Below, piece after piece: positions 8,168-40,508 of a stretch of DNA of 64,000 bases. Origin of the DNA: Dactylosporangium siamense (GTDB lineage Bacteria; Actinomycetota; Actinomycetes; Mycobacteriales; Micromonosporaceae); assembly GCF_016862795.1 (NCBI RefSeq), contig NZ_BONQ01000155.1:56448-120447 (forward strand). Reading direction: 5' to 3'. The translations under genes were made by a program, and so were the position numbers. The notes under the pieces were generated by a model. The model was not told the origin of the DNA. It did not search any database and saw only the letters and a program-made list of their open reading frames with translations. Numbering within the stretch: position 1 is the first letter of the stretch; each line of letters opens with the position of its first letter.

Positions 8168-9493
8168 GTGCCGGTCTACGACCTCGTCGGGGTCGGCTTC
8201 GGCCCTTCGAACCTGGCGCTCGCGATCGCGGTGCACGAGCGCAACGCCACCGCCGGCTCGGCGCCCGTGAGCGCGGTGTTCCTGGAGCGGCAGGCCGCCT
8301 TCGGCTGGCACCGGGGCATGCTGATCGAGGACGCGACGATGCAGGTGTCCTTCCTCAAGGACCTCGTCACGATGCGGAACCCGACCAGCTCCTTCAGCTT
8401 CCTGTGCTACCTGCACGAGCGTGGCCGGCTCATCGACTTCGTCAACCACAAGAGCCTGTTCCCGCTGCGCATCGAGTTCCACGACTACCTCGAGTGGGCC
8501 GCCGTCCGGGTCGACGACCTGGTCCGCTACGGCGCCGACGTCACCGCCGTGCGTCCCGTCGTCACCGACGACGTCGTGACGGCGTACGACGTGGAGGCAC
8601 GCGACGCCGCCGGTGCGCCGTACACCGTGCGCACCCGCAACGTCGTGCTCGCCAGCGGGCTGCGTCCCGCCCTGCCCCCGGGCATCGAGGCGTCGCAGCG
8701 GGTCTGGCACAGCCGGGACCTGCTGACCAATGTGGACGCTCTGGCCGGCACCGACCCGTCCCGGTTCGTCGTCGTGGGCGCCGGGCAGAGCGCCGCCGAG
8801 GTGACCGCGTTCCTGCACGAACGCTTCCCGTCGGCCGAGGTGTGCGGCGTGCTGTCCCGCTACGGCTACAGCCCCGCCGACGACAGCCCCTTCGCCAACC
8901 GCATCTTCGACCCCCTCGCCGTCGACGACTACTTCGACGCCTCCGCGCAGGTGAAGTCGATGCTGCTGGGCTACCACGCCAACACCAACTACTCCGTGGT
9001 CGACACCGACCTCATCGAGACGCTCTACCGCCGCGTGTACCGGGAGAAGGTGCTCGGCTCGCAACGGCTCCGCCTGCTCAACGTGTCCCGGCTCACCGCC
9101 GCCGAGGAGACCGCCGGCCGGGTCGCGGTCACCGTCGAGTCGATGCTCACCGGCGCCCGCACCGTCCTGGACGCCGACGTGCTCGTCTGCGCCACCGGCT
9201 ACGCGCCCGCCGACCCGTTCCCGCTGCTCGGTGAGCTCGCCGGCCGCTGCCACTACGACGGGCAGGGCCGCGCCGTCGTCGACCGCGACTACCGCATCCG
9301 CACCGACGCCGCCGTGCACGCCGGGATCTACCTGCAGGGCGGCACCGAACACACCCACGGCATCAGCTCCTCGCTGCTGTCCAACACCGCGATCCGCTCC
9401 GCCGAGATCCTCGAGTCGGTCTGCGGCCGGCGGCGCGCCGAGCCCGCCCTGCCCGCACTGTCCGGCTCGGGCCGAGCCAGCTCCTACGCGTGA
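8168..9493 (+). CDS. L-ornithine N5-monooxygenase (siderophore hydroxylase)
   Basis: The 441-residue flavoprotein is of the SidA/PvdA/CchB class, which hydroxylates ornithine N5 with FAD, NADPH and O2 and so makes the hydroxamate precursor. Visible motifs are FAD-binding GVGFGPSNLALA near residue 8, NADPH-binding VVGAGQSAAE near 203, and CATGYAPADPFP near 342. GTG 8168 was chosen as start because AGGAGG lies five bases before it and the protein then begins directly at the FAD fold. The frame is open further upstream, but earlier starts have no ribosome site and one would overlap the iron box. Its stop overlaps the next start (GTGA). Confidence 0.93.
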   Translation: MPVYDLVGVGFGPSNLALAIAVHERNATAGSAPVSAVFLERQAAFGWHRGMLIEDATMQVSFLKDLVTMRNPTSSFSFLCYLHERGRLIDFVNHKSLFPLRIEFHDYLEWAAVRVDDLVRYGADVTAVRPVVTDDVVTAYDVEARDAAGAPYTVRTRNVVLASGLRPALPPGIEASQRVWHSRDLLTNVDALAGTDPSRFVVVGAGQSAAEVTAFLHERFPSAEVCGVLSRYGYSPADDSPFANRIFDPLAVDDYFDASAQVKSMLLGYHANTNYSVVDTDLIETLYRRVYREKVLGSQRLRLLNVSRLTAAEETAGRVAVTVESMLTGARTVLDADVLVCATGYAPADPFPLLGELAGRCHYDGQGRAVVDRDYRIRTDAAVHAGIYLQGGTEHTHGISSSLLSNTAIRSAEILESVCGRRRAEPALPALSGSGRASSYA

Positions 9494-10671
9494 GCGGGTC
9501 CACCCCACCGCAGCCACCGCCGCAGGCCGCCGCGGCACTGCTCACCACGGCCCGCGCCGAACCGGCCGCGGTCTCCGGCACTGCGGTGCCCGGCGCTGCG
9601 GTGTCCGGCGCTGCGGTGCGCGGCGCCGTCGTGGTCAAGCAGGCGAGGGCGTTGCGGCCGGCGGGCCTGGCCGCCACGAACGCCCGGCGCGGGCTGTGGC
9701 TCGCCGTGTCCGTCGGGATCCTCGCGGTGTGCTGCCTGCTGAGCATCGCCGTGGGCACCAAGAACCTGTCCCCGGCCACGATCTGGGACGCGTTCGCGCA
9801 CTACACCGGCACCACCGATCAGTCGATCGTGCGGGACCTGCGGGTGCCGCGCACCGTCCTGGCGGTGCTCGTCGGCGCCGCGCTCGGCATCTCCGGCGCC
9901 GTCATCCAGGCCGTCACCCGCAACCCCCTGGCGGACACGCAGGTCCTCGGGATCAACGCGGGCGCGGGGCTGTTCGTCGTGATCGCGATCGGGCTGCTCG
10001 GCCTGTCCAGCATCACCGCCTACGTCTGGTTCGCCTTCGCCGGCGTCGTCGTGGCGATGGTGCTCGTCTACGCCCTCGCCGCCGTCGGCCGCGGACCCGC
10101 CACACCGGTGCGGCTGCTGCTCGCCGGCGTCGCGCTCGGCGCCGTCCTGGAAGGGATCGCCTCCGGCGTCCGCCTGATCCGCCCGCGGGCCTTCTACTAC
10201 CTGCGCTTCTGGGACGTGGGCGCGCTCACCGGCCGTGGCTGGGACGTCATCCGCGCGGTCGCCCCGTTCGTCGTCGCCGGACTCGTCCTCGCGCTGCTGG
10301 TGGCGCGGTCCCTGAACACGGTCGCGCTCGGCGAGGACCTGGCCCGGTCCCTGGGCGCGAGCCTCGGCCGCACCCGGGCCGGCGCGGTGCTGTCGGTGAC
10401 GCTGCTCGCCGGCGCGGCGACCGCGGCGGTCGGGCCGATCGGCTTCGTCGGGCTGATGGTGCCGCACGTCGCGCGGTGGATCACCGGACCCGACCAGCGG
10501 TGGATCTTCGCGTACACCCTCGTCGGCGGGCCGGTGCTGCTGCTCGCCGCCGACGTCCTCGGCCGGCTCGTGCTGCGCCCCGGCGAGCTGCAGGCCGGGA
10601 TCGTGACCGCGTTCGTGGGCGCGCCCGTGCTCATCTGGCTGGTCCGCCGCCGCTCGGCGAGCGCGCTGTGA
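9490..10671 (+). CDS. FecCD-type ferric-siderophore permease, subunit 1
   Basis: The 393-residue permease starts at GTG 9490, overlapping the monooxygenase stop. About ten membrane helices follow a 65-residue cytoplasmic extension. It has the FecCD signature regions RVPRTVLAVLVGAALGISGA, NPLADTQVLGI and, near the end, GPIGFVGLMVPHVAR. With the second permease, the ATPase and the distant binding lipoprotein it should form the importer for the ferric siderophore. The N-terminal extension is unusual because residues about 27-46 are a four-fold AV(S/P/R)G(T/A) repeat encoded by a 15-bp minisatellite. The C-terminal codons and stop lie inside the first unit of a 33-bp tandem repeat. Confidence 0.92.
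   Translation: MSGSTPPQPPPQAAAALLTTARAEPAAVSGTAVPGAAVSGAAVRGAVVVKQARALRPAGLAATNARRGLWLAVSVGILAVCCLLSIAVGTKNLSPATIWDAFAHYTGTTDQSIVRDLRVPRTVLAVLVGAALGISGAVIQAVTRNPLADTQVLGINAGAGLFVVIAIGLLGLSSITAYVWFAFAGVVVAMVLVYALAAVGRGPATPVRLLLAGVALGAVLEGIASGVRLIRPRAFYYLRFWDVGALTGRGWDVIRAVAPFVVAGLVLALLVARSLNTVALGEDLARSLGASLGRTRAGAVLSVTLLAGAATAAVGPIGFVGLMVPHVARWITGPDQRWIFAYTLVGGPVLLLAADVLGRLVLRPGELQAGIVTAFVGAPVLIWLVRRRSASAL
9568..9627 (+). repeat. 15-bp x 4 in-frame minisatellite
   Basis: Four adjacent 15-base units (starting 9568, 9583, 9598 and 9613) of the form GCGGTGNCCGGCGCT encode AVSGT, AVPGA, AVSGA and AVRGA in the permease's cytoplasmic N-terminal extension. The units differ by one to four bases. Being a multiple of three, copy number can change without breaking the frame. 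Confidence 0.85.
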
Positions 10672-10772
10672 ACCCCGTGAAGGCGCCCGGCGAGCGCGCT
10701 GTGAACCCCGTGAAGGCGCCCGGCGAGCGCGCTGTGAACCCAGTGAAGGCGCTCGGCGAGCGCGCTGTGAAC
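10655..10772 (+). repeat. 33-bp x 3.6 tandem repeat across a stop/start junction
   Basis: Units start at 10655, 10688, 10721 and 10754 (the last is 19 bases long). Units 1 and 2 are identical, and unit 3 differs by two substitutions. Each unit holds GAGCGCGCTGTGAAC, the last codons and TGA of the upstream permease fused to the GTG start of the downstream one. The junction itself has therefore been copied, giving four possible GTG starts (10668, 10701, 10734, 10767) in the same frame. The downstream protein gains a [11 protein letters not shown] repeat. Confidence 0.92.
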
Positions 10773-11831
10773 GCCACGAAGACCAGGACCACCGTCGACT
10801 TCGGACGGTCGGCGCTCGTGCTGCGGATCGGCCCGCTCACCTCGGTGCGCCTCGGCGTCCGCACCACCGTCACCTGCCTCGTGCTGCTGCTGCTCGCCGC
10901 CGCCGTGGCGGTCCTCGCGCTCGGCACCGGCGAGTTCACCGCGACCCCGGCCGAGGTGCTGCAGGCCCTCACCGGCGAGGGCTCCCGCGCCGTGCGGCTC
11001 GTCGTCGTCGAGTGGCGCCTGCCCCGGGTCCTGCTCGCCCTGCTGGTCGGCGCCGCGATGGGTCTGTCCGGCGCCATCTTCCAGGCGCTGACCCGCAACC
11101 CGCTCGGCAGCCCCGACGTGCTCGGGTTCAGCACCGGCGCCTACACGGGTGTCCTGATCTGCGTCGTGTTCGTCGGCCGCGGCTACCCGCAGACCGTCAC
11201 CGCCGCCCTCATCGGCGGCATCGCCACCGCCGCCGCGGTCTACCTGCTGTCGCTGCGGCGCGGCGTGCAGGGTTTCCGGCTCATCATCGTCGGCATCGCG
11301 ATCAGCGCCGTGCTCAGCTCGGTCAACGAGTGGTTCATCATCAAGGTCGACCTGCAGACCGCCATCTCCGCCACGATCTGGGGCAAGGGCACGCTGAACG
11401 GCCTCGGCTGGGCCCAGGTCACGCCCGCCGCCGTCGCCATCGGCGGCCTGACCCTGCTGGTCCTCGCGCTCGGCCGGCGGCTGCAGGTGCTGGAGCTCGG
11501 CGACGACGCCGCGGCCGCCGTCGGCGTCGGCGTCGAACGGACCCGCCTGGCCTACCTCGCGCTCGGCGTGGCGCTGATCGCCGCCGCGACCGCCGTCGCC
11601 GGACCGATCTCGTTCGTGGCCCTGGCCGCGCCGCAGCTCGCGCACCGGGTGGCCCGCACCGCCGGGATCGCCCTGGCGCCGTCCGCCGCCATGGGCGCGC
11701 TGCTGCTCATGGGCAGCGACTTCGCCGCGCAGCGGGTGTTCGCGCCGACCCAGCTGCCGGTCGGTGTCGTCACCGTGTCGATCGGCGGCCTGTACTTCGT
11801 GTGGCTACTGGCCAGACAGGCGAGGAGATGA
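10668..11831 (+). CDS. FecCD-type ferric-siderophore permease, subunit 2
   Basis: This is a 387-residue permease if translation starts at GTG 10668, which overlaps the previous stop. Starts at 10701, 10734 or 10767 are equally possible because of the 33-bp repeat. After an N-terminal tail with three copies of an 11-residue unit, about ten membrane helices carry the FecCD hallmarks [31 protein letters not shown] and a terminal [20 protein letters not shown]. It pairs with subunit 1 as the FepG-like half of the ferric-siderophore importer. The stop is three bases from the ATPase start. The repeat tail should not matter for transport, but it changes the number of in-frame start signals. Confidence 0.9.
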   Translation: MNPVKAPGERAVNPVKAPGERAVNPVKALGERAVNATKTRTTVDFGRSALVLRIGPLTSVRLGVRTTVTCLVLLLLAAAVAVLALGTGEFTATPAEVLQALTGEGSRAVRLVVVEWRLPRVLLALLVGAAMGLSGAIFQALTRNPLGSPDVLGFSTGAYTGVLICVVFVGRGYPQTVTAALIGGIATAAAVYLLSLRRGVQGFRLIIVGIAISAVLSSVNEWFIIKVDLQTAISATIWGKGTLNGLGWAQVTPAAVAIGGLTLLVLALGRRLQVLELGDDAAAAVGVGVERTRLAYLALGVALIAAATAVAGPISFVALAAPQLAHRVARTAGIALAPSAAMGALLLMGSDFAAQRVFAPTQLPVGVVTVSIGGLYFVWLLARQARR

Positions 11832-11833
11832 GC

Positions 11834-12637
11834 ATGACCCGGTTGCGCGCGGACGGCATCACCGTCGGCTACGACCGCAAGACGATCAGCGCCGACCTGG
11901 ACCTGACGGTCCCCGACGGCCGGTTCACCGTGATCGTCGGCCCCAACGCCTGCGGCAAGTCGACGCTGCTGCGGGCGCTGTCGCGGCTGCTCGCCCCGGC
12001 CAAGGGCCAGGTGCTGCTGGACGGCAGGTCGATCCACGCCTACCCGGCGAAGGAGGTGGCCCGGCGGCTCGGGCTGCTGCCGCAGTCCTCCGTCGCGCCG
12101 GACGGCATCTCCGTCGCCGAGCTCGTCGCCCGCGGCCGGTTCCCGCACCAACGGCTGCTGCGCCAGTGGTCCGCCGACGACGAGGCCGCGGTCGCCGCCG
12201 CGATGGACGCGACCGGCGTCACCGAACTGTCCGCGGACCTCGTCGACACGCTGTCCGGCGGCCAGCGGCAACGGGTGTGGGTCGCGATGGTCCTCGCCCA
12301 GCAGACCCCGATCGTGCTGCTCGACGAGCCGACCACGTTCCTGGACATCGCCCACCAGGTCGAGCTGCTCGAACTGTGCCTGCGGCTCAACCGCGAGCAG
12401 GGCACCACGATGGTCGCCGTCCTGCACGACCTCAACCACGCCTGCCGCTACGCCGATCACATCGTGGTGATGAAGGCGGGCGTCATCGTCGCCGAGGGCG
12501 ACCCGCGGCACGTCGTCACCGGCGAGCTCGTCGAGGACGTCTTCGGCCTGCCGTGCCGCATCATCCCCGACCCGGAGACCGGCACCCCGCTGGTCATCCC
12601 GCGCGCCGGCGCCCTGCACGCCGCCCTGCCGCTCTGA
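11834..12637 (+). CDS. Ferric-siderophore ABC importer ATPase (FepC-like)
   Basis: The 267-residue ATPase has Walker [10 protein letters not shown], signature LSGGQ, Walker B IVLLDEP and switch His in VLHDLNHA, in the order and spacing of FecE/FepC importer ATPases. It energises the two FecCD permeases. ATG 11834 was chosen because GAGGAG lies six bases upstream. An ATG six bases earlier would directly abut the ribosome site. It is co-transcribed with its permeases and followed 32 nt later by the mbtH-like gene. Confidence 0.93.
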   Translation: MTRLRADGITVGYDRKTISADLDLTVPDGRFTVIVGPNACGKSTLLRALSRLLAPAKGQVLLDGRSIHAYPAKEVARRLGLLPQSSVAPDGISVAELVARGRFPHQRLLRQWSADDEAAVAAAMDATGVTELSADLVDTLSGGQRQRVWVAMVLAQQTPIVLLDEPTTFLDIAHQVELLELCLRLNREQGTTMVAVLHDLNHACRYADHIVVMKAGVIVAEGDPRHVVTGELVEDVFGLPCRIIPDPETGTPLVIPRAGALHAALPL

Positions 12638-12669
12638 CCCCCGCAACCCTCCGACAGATGGGAACGACC

Positions 12670-12909
12670 ATGTCCAGCAACCCGTTCGACGACGAGAGCG
12701 GCACGTTCTTCGTGCTCGTCAACGACGAGGACCAGCACTCGCTGTGGCCGACGTTCGCCGCGGTGCCGGCGGGCTGGCGGATCGTCTTCGGCGAGAGCGG
12801 CCAGACCTCCCGCCAGGAGTGCGTGGACTACGTCGACCGCAACTGGACCGACCTGCGGCCCAGGAGCCTGCGGGAGAGCATGGCGCGGGACACGGCCCCG
12901 GCCGCCTGA
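12670..12909 (+). CDS. MbtH-like NRPS accessory protein
   Basis: The 79-residue protein matches the MbtH family over its full length: [17 protein letters not shown], then HSLWP, then [28 protein letters not shown]. The conserved Ser-Leu-Trp-Pro and the two downstream tryptophans that grip the adenylation domain are present. MbtH proteins bind adenylation domains and make them soluble or active. It lies in the operon upstream of the giant synthetase and is most likely its partner. It ends one base before the next gene. Confidence 0.95.
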   Translation: MSSNPFDDESGTFFVLVNDEDQHSLWPTFAAVPAGWRIVFGESGQTSRQECVDYVDRNWTDLRPRSLRESMARDTAPAA

Positions 12910-12910
12910 G

Positions 12911-14602
12911 ATGCCGCCGACCACCGGATCGCGCATCCTGCGGCGCTCCATCACCCGCAACCGGGGCCGCCTCGCCCGCGGCACCGGCCTGATCAGCCTG
13001 CACCAGCTCGCCGAGGCGACCGTGCCGGTCCTCATCGGCGTCGGCATCGACCGTGCCGTCGCGCCCGGCGACGGCACGGCCCTGCTGCTCTGGGTGGCGG
13101 CGCTCGGCACGCTGTTCGTCGGGCTGCACCTGTGCTATCGCTTCGGCGCCCGCCAGCTGATGCTCGCCATCGCGAACGAGGCGTACCTGCTGCGCGGCGA
13201 GCTGGCCGCGAAGATCGTCCACCCGCGGCGGCTGCGCACGGACCTGCGGGCCGGCGAGCTGCTGACGGTGTCCAGCACCGACGCCGACAACGTCTCCTAC
13301 CTGCTGGACTACGTGCCGCGCATCGCCGGCGCGATCACCGCGACCGCCGTCAGCGCCGCGGTGCTGCTCGTCGTCGACTGGCGGCTCGGCCTGGTCGTGC
13401 TCGTCGGCACCCCGCTGGTGCTGGTCGGCATGCAGTTCGCCGGGCCGCTCATCACGCGGCGGGTCACCGAGCAGCAGGAGCTGGCCGGGAAGGCCACCGC
13501 CCTGGCCACCGACCTGGTCAGCGGGGTCCGGCCGTTGCGCGGGCTCGGCGCCGAGCGGGCCGCCGCCCGCCGGTATCACGACGTCAGCCAGGCCTCGCTG
13601 CGCGCCGCGCTGCGGGCGGCCGGCACCCAGAGCCGCTACCTCGCGTTCTCCACCGCCGGCAGCGCGCTGCTCGCGTGCGGGGTCGCCGTGCTCGCGGGCT
13701 GGTTCGCCCTCGACGGCCGCATCAGCGTCGGCGAGTTCATCATGGTCATCGGCCTGGCCCAGTTCTTGCTCGAGCCGATCGGGCTCCTCGCGATCGTGCC
13801 GAGCTGGGTCGCCGAGGCGCGCGCCTCCGCGGACCGGGCCGCGCTCGTCCTGGGCGCGGAGCTGCTTCTGCCGCCAGGGGCAGTGCAGGAGCAAAAGCCA
13901 GAGCCGGATCTGGTACTGACCGCGCTGCGCCACGGCACCCTCGAGGGCCTCGACCTGACCGTGCACCCCGGCGAGTTCGTCGGCGTGGTCACCCCCCGCT
14001 CCGCCGACGGCGAGGCCATCGTCCGGCTCCTCGCCGGCGGTGTCCCGCCCGGGGAGTTCGAAGGCTCCATCCTGCTCGGCGGCGTCGCTCTGCACGACCT
14101 GGAGCCCGCCCAGGCCCGGGCCGTCATGCTCGTCGAACCCCACCAGACGGACCTGTTCACCGGCACCGTCGCCGCCAACGTCGCGGGCCCGTCCCCGGCC
14201 GACCGGACGCGGCTGCTGGCGGCGCTCGCCGCCTCGGCGGCCGACGAGGTCGTCGACGGCCACCCCGACGGCATCGACCGGCACGTCGCCGAGCGCGGCG
14301 CCACCCTGTCCGGCGGGCAGCGGCAGCGGCTCGCGCTCGCCCGCGCGCTGCTGGCCCACCCGCCGATCCTGGTGCTGCACGACCCGACCACCGCCGTCGA
14401 CGCCGTCACCGAGCAGTCGATCGCGCGGGCCGTCCGCGCGCTGCGTCAGGAGCGCACGACCGTCGTCGTCACCAGCAGTCCCGCCATCCTCGCCGTCGCC
14501 GACCGGGTCGTCGTCGTCGACGACGGGCGGGTCACGGTCGAGGGCGGGCACGCCGACCTGGGCGCGACCCACGACGACTACCGGAAGGTCGTACTACGGT
14601 GA
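12911..14602 (+). CDS. ABC exporter half with degenerate ATP site (siderophore export)
   Basis: The 563-residue protein has a six-helix type IV transmembrane domain (about 1-310) and a nucleotide-binding domain (about 330-555). The ATP site is eroded: the Walker A region reads VVTPRSADGEAIV with no GKS/T lysine, Walker B reads LVLHDP instead of LDE, and the switch-His region reads [17 protein letters not shown] is intact. It should therefore work only as the signature-motif partner of the next gene, which has the opposite set of defects. By analogy with the two-domain ExiT of exochelin clusters, the pair probably exports the siderophore. It starts one base after mbtH and overlaps the next gene by GTGA. 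Confidence 0.88.
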   Translation: MPPTTGSRILRRSITRNRGRLARGTGLISLHQLAEATVPVLIGVGIDRAVAPGDGTALLLWVAALGTLFVGLHLCYRFGARQLMLAIANEAYLLRGELAAKIVHPRRLRTDLRAGELLTVSSTDADNVSYLLDYVPRIAGAITATAVSAAVLLVVDWRLGLVVLVGTPLVLVGMQFAGPLITRRVTEQQELAGKATALATDLVSGVRPLRGLGAERAAARRYHDVSQASLRAALRAAGTQSRYLAFSTAGSALLACGVAVLAGWFALDGRISVGEFIMVIGLAQFLLEPIGLLAIVPSWVAEARASADRAALVLGAELLLPPGAVQEQKPEPDLVLTALRHGTLEGLDLTVHPGEFVGVVTPRSADGEAIVRLLAGGVPPGEFEGSILLGGVALHDLEPAQARAVMLVEPHQTDLFTGTVAANVAGPSPADRTRLLAALAASAADEVVDGHPDGIDRHVAERGATLSGGQRQRLALARALLAHPPILVLHDPTTAVDAVTEQSIARAVRALRQERTTVVVTSSPAILAVADRVVVVDDGRVTVEGGHADLGATHDDYRKVVLR

Positions 14603-16365
14603 GCACCGAACACCTCCCGATCGCGGACCGGCGCGAGACGCTGCGCTGGCTGCGCGGCGAGCTGCGGGCCAGGTGGGGGCGGGCGGCCGGCGCGTTCGCG
14701 GTCGGCCTGCTCGCCGCCGCGGCCGGGGTCACCCCCGTCTACGCCCTCGGCGTCCTCGTCGACCGGGTCCGGGCCGGCGCGCCGTCCTCCGACATCGTCG
14801 GGATCACCGTCGTCATCGTGGTCGCGGCGCTCGTCGCCGGGGTCACGACCGCCGTGTCGACCTACCTGATCGCCGGGCTCGGCGGCCGGATCCTCGCGAC
14901 GCTGCGCGAGGACGTCGTCGCCCGCGCCATCACGCTGCCGGCGACCCGCCTCGAACGGGCCGGCAAGGGCGAGCTCATGTCCCGGGTCGGGCCCGACGTC
15001 GCCGCCGTCAACAAGGCCGTCACCGACGTGCTGCCGACGATGACGTCCTCGGCGCTGCTCGCGGCGCTCAGCGTCGCCGCGATGGTCGGCATCGACTGGC
15101 GGCTCGGCCTCGCCGGGCTCGTCACCGTGCCGATGTACGTCGTGGCGCTGCGCTGGTACCTGCCGCGATCCGCACCCGGCTACGCCGTCGAGCGCGCCGC
15201 CGTCGGCGAACGGTCCCAGCTGCTGCTGGAGAGCGTGCAGGGGCTGCGGACCGTGCACGCGTACCGCCTCGAAACCCCGCACCTGCAGGGCATCGACGCC
15301 GCGTCCGCCCGGGCCCGCGACGTGTCGGTGAACGTGTTCGGGCTCTTCATCAGGTTCGTCGGCAGGGTCAACCGGGCCGAGTTCGTCGGGCTCGCCGTCA
15401 TCGTCGTCACCGGCTTCCTGCTCGTGCGGGACGGCGCGGTCACCGTCGGCGGGACCGCGGCCGCGGCCGTGCTGTTCCACCGGCTGTTCAACCCGGTGTC
15501 GATGCTGCTGTACACGTTCGACGAGCTGCAGGCGGGCGGCGCCGGACTGGCCCGGCTGGTCGGCGTCGTCAGCATCCCCGACGAACCGCGGGAGGCGGCC
15601 GCCGACGGTCGGTCCCCGGTGGACAGCACCCTCGAGGTGACCGGGGTCCGGTTCGGCTACCCGGGCGGCGCCGAGGTGCTGCACGGCGTCAGCCTGCGGA
15701 TCGAGGCCGGCCAGCGGGTCGCGCTCGTCGGCTCCACCGGCGCCGGCAAGTCGACCCTCGCCGCCGTCGCCGCCGGGATCCTCCAGCCGGCCGCCGGGTC
15801 CGCCAGCATCGGCGGGATGCCGGTCGGGCTGATGGACCCGGTCCTGCTGCGCTCGCAGGTCGCCATCATCAGCCAGGAGACGCACGTCTTCGCCGGCCCG
15901 CTCATCGAGGACCTGCGCCTGGCCCGGCCCGGCGCTTCCGACGCCGACATCGACGCGGCCCTGGCGACGGTCGGCGCCACCGGCTGGGTCCAGGCGCTCC
16001 CCGACGGGGTGCGGACCGTCGTCGGGGAGGGCGGGCACGAGCTGACCGCCGCCCGCGCCCAGCAGGTCGCCCTCGCCCGGCTGGTCCTGGCCGACCCGGC
16101 GGTCGCGATCCTCGACGAGGCCACCGCCGAGGCGGGCAGCTTCGGCGCCCGCGACCTCGAGGACTCCGCCCTCGCGGCGACCGCCGGCCGGACCACGCTC
16201 ATCGTGGCGCACCGGCTCACCCAGGCCAGATCCGCGGACCGGGTCGTCGTCCTGGAGGACGGCCGGGTCGCCGAGGAGGGCGGCCACGACGAGCTGGTCC
16301 TCGCCGGCGGCCGGTACGCACAGCTCTGGGCGGCGTGGGAGTCCCGCACGCCGACCTTCCCGTAA
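14599..16365 (+). CDS. ABC exporter half with intact Walker motifs (siderophore export)
   Basis: The 588-residue protein has a transmembrane domain (about 1-320) and a nucleotide-binding domain with good Walker A (GSTGAGKST), Q loop (ISQETHVF), Walker B with catalytic Glu (AILDEATAE) and switch His (VAHRLTQ). Its signature motif is degenerate: [10 protein letters not shown] replaces LSGGQ. Together with the preceding half-transporter it would build exactly one complete ATP site, as in asymmetric heterodimeric exporters. GTG 14599 overlaps the previous stop. Thirty-seven bases separate it from the synthetase gene, suggesting it exports the peptide product. Confidence 0.9.
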   Translation: MSTEHLPIADRRETLRWLRGELRARWGRAAGAFAVGLLAAAAGVTPVYALGVLVDRVRAGAPSSDIVGITVVIVVAALVAGVTTAVSTYLIAGLGGRILATLREDVVARAITLPATRLERAGKGELMSRVGPDVAAVNKAVTDVLPTMTSSALLAALSVAAMVGIDWRLGLAGLVTVPMYVVALRWYLPRSAPGYAVERAAVGERSQLLLESVQGLRTVHAYRLETPHLQGIDAASARARDVSVNVFGLFIRFVGRVNRAEFVGLAVIVVTGFLLVRDGAVTVGGTAAAAVLFHRLFNPVSMLLYTFDELQAGGAGLARLVGVVSIPDEPREAAADGRSPVDSTLEVTGVRFGYPGGAEVLHGVSLRIEAGQRVALVGSTGAGKSTLAAVAAGILQPAAGSASIGGMPVGLMDPVLLRSQVAIISQETHVFAGPLIEDLRLARPGASDADIDAALATVGATGWVQALPDGVRTVVGEGGHELTAARAQQVALARLVLADPAVAILDEATAEAGSFGARDLEDSALAATAGRTTLIVAHRLTQARSADRVVVLEDGRVAEEGGHDELVLAGGRYAQLWAAWESRTPTFP

Positions 16366-16402
16366 CCAACCCCCCGAACGTAGACAAAGGCAGGGAACAA
16401 CC

Positions 16403-39283
<22,881 letters not shown>

Positions 39284-39286
39284 ACG

Positions 39287-39324
39287 CACGAGAAAAGGGG
39301 GCGGCGACGCCCCCTTTTCTCGTG
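39287..39324. terminator. Bidirectional terminator between NRPS and binding lipoprotein
   Basis: A perfect 17-bp stem (CACGAGAAAAGGGGGCG with its complement) closes on a GCGA tetraloop. The AAAA in one arm and TTTT in the other let it serve both convergent genes, the synthetase ending at 39283 and the lipoprotein gene ending at 39337. Confidence 0.93.
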
Positions 39325-39336
39325 TGGTGCCCGTGG

Positions 39337-40356
39337 TTACGCGGCGGCCAGGTCCGGGACCTTGGTGGCCGGGTCGTTGTCGGCGGCGGCGGCGAGGGCC
39401 GGCACCAGGATGTCCAGCGCGAAGAGCAGCGCGTTGGGGCCGCTGTAGGACAGCGCACCCGACAGCGGCGTCTCGAACGTGGTGTAGAGGGTGCGGTCGG
39501 TGGTGACGACCTTCAGCTTGGCGAAGACCGGCGAGGCGGTCATCGTCGCCTTGGTCGCGCCGTTGACGAAGAGGATGTCCTTGTCGACCAGGTCCAGCCG
39601 CTCCTCGCTGATCTCGTCCTTGTCCGTCTGGGCGGCGAAGCCGAGGGCGTCGAACAGCGCGCGGCGCGGGTCCTTGGCGGCGATCAGCCAGTGCGTGCCG
39701 TTCTCCGGGCCGAAGTCCTCGACGAGCACCTTGCCGGCGAACTCCGGGTGCGCCTTCTTGATCTCGGCGAGCTTCGCGTTGACCTTGTCGACGAGCGCCT
39801 TGGCCTCGGCCGACTTGCCCAGGGCCTTGCCGGTGGTCAGGGTCTGCACGTCCCACGGGGTCTGCTCGTCGGCGTAGTCCTTCGACTGCACGACGGTCGG
39901 TGCGATCTGGCTGAGCCGGTCGTACGTCTCCTGGTTGATCGTCTCGTAGATGGCCAGGATCAGGTCCGGCTTCTCCTTGAGGATCGCCTCGAAGTTGATC
40001 TCGGCGGAGAACGTCGGCAGGGCCTTGCCACCCAGCGCTGACTTGACCCACGGGTAGTTCGGGTACTCGGTGAACCACTCGCGGGTGCTGACCGGCGTGA
40101 CGCCGAGGGCGATCGCGAAGTCCTGGTCGTTCCAGCCGACGGTGAGGACGCGCTTCGGCTCGGACTCGATCTTCGTCGATCCGAACTTGTGCTCGATCGT
40201 CACGGGGAAGGCGGCGGGTGCGGCGGACGCGCTCGCCGGGGCGGCGGTCTCCTTCTCGTCGCTGCCACAGGCGGCGAGGGAGGCCGCGGCGAGCAGTGCC
40301 GTGGCGGCGAGCGCCGTATGGCGCAGCCAGTTCCTGGATCGGGGGGCGCGGATCAT
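39337..40356 (-). CDS. Ferric-siderophore binding lipoprotein
   Basis: The 339-residue periplasmic-binding-type protein has a lipoprotein signal ending in the lipobox LAAC with Cys30, a short Ala/Ser-rich linker, and a FepB/FhuD-like fold (RVLTVGWNDQDFAIALGV, then EAILKEKPDLILA). It captures the ferric siderophore outside the membrane and hands it to the FecCD permeases of the operon. Start ATG 40356 has AAGGAG five bases upstream. A TTG just before it is not needed. It is convergent with the synthetase but has its own iron box at 40424. Confidence 0.93.
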   Translation of the reverse strand: MIRAPRSRNWLRHTALAATALLAAASLAACGSDEKETAAPASASAAPAAFPVTIEHKFGSTKIESEPKRVLTVGWNDQDFAIALGVTPVSTREWFTEYPNYPWVKSALGGKALPTFSAEINFEAILKEKPDLILAIYETINQETYDRLSQIAPTVVQSKDYADEQTPWDVQTLTTGKALGKSAEAKALVDKVNAKLAEIKKAHPEFAGKVLVEDFGPENGTHWLIAAKDPRRALFDALGFAAQTDKDEISEERLDLVDKDILFVNGATKATMTASPVFAKLKVVTTDRTLYTTFETPLSGALSYSGPNALLFALDILVPALAAAADNDPATKVPDLAAA

Positions 40357-40423
40357 CAAGGCTCCTTGGAGGGGTTCGGGTTCGCAGCCGACGCGCCGGA
40401 GGGCGGCGCGACGAAGCAGGAAT

Positions 40424-40442
40424 GTAGGTTAGCATTGCCTAA
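40424..40442. promoter_or_regulatory. Iron box shared by lipoprotein and panD promoters
   Basis: GTAGGTTAGCATTGCCTAA matches 14 of 19 positions of the IdeR/DmdR consensus. It lies 67 bases before the lipoprotein start and 66 before panD, almost exactly midway between the divergent genes, so it may control both. Confidence 0.78.
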
Positions 40443-40456
40443 CTTCGGTTGGGCTT

Positions 40457-40496
40457 CTCGTGTCCACCCCTTTGGACTCGTGTCCACCCCTTTGGA
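40457..40496 (+). repeat. 20-bp perfect tandem repeat in the panD leader
   Basis: Two identical 20-base copies (40457-40476 and 40477-40496) contain TCCACCCCTTTGGA. The repeat sits between the iron box and the panD ribosome site, inside the likely promoter or 5' leader. Confidence 0.9.
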
Positions 40497-40508
40497 GAGG
40501 ACGACTCA

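Noticed and set aside
12911..14602. First exporter half as a pseudogene
   Set aside because: The frame is intact, overlaps its partner by GTGA, and keeps LSGGQ. The losses are complemented by the partner, so specialised asymmetry is more likely than decay.
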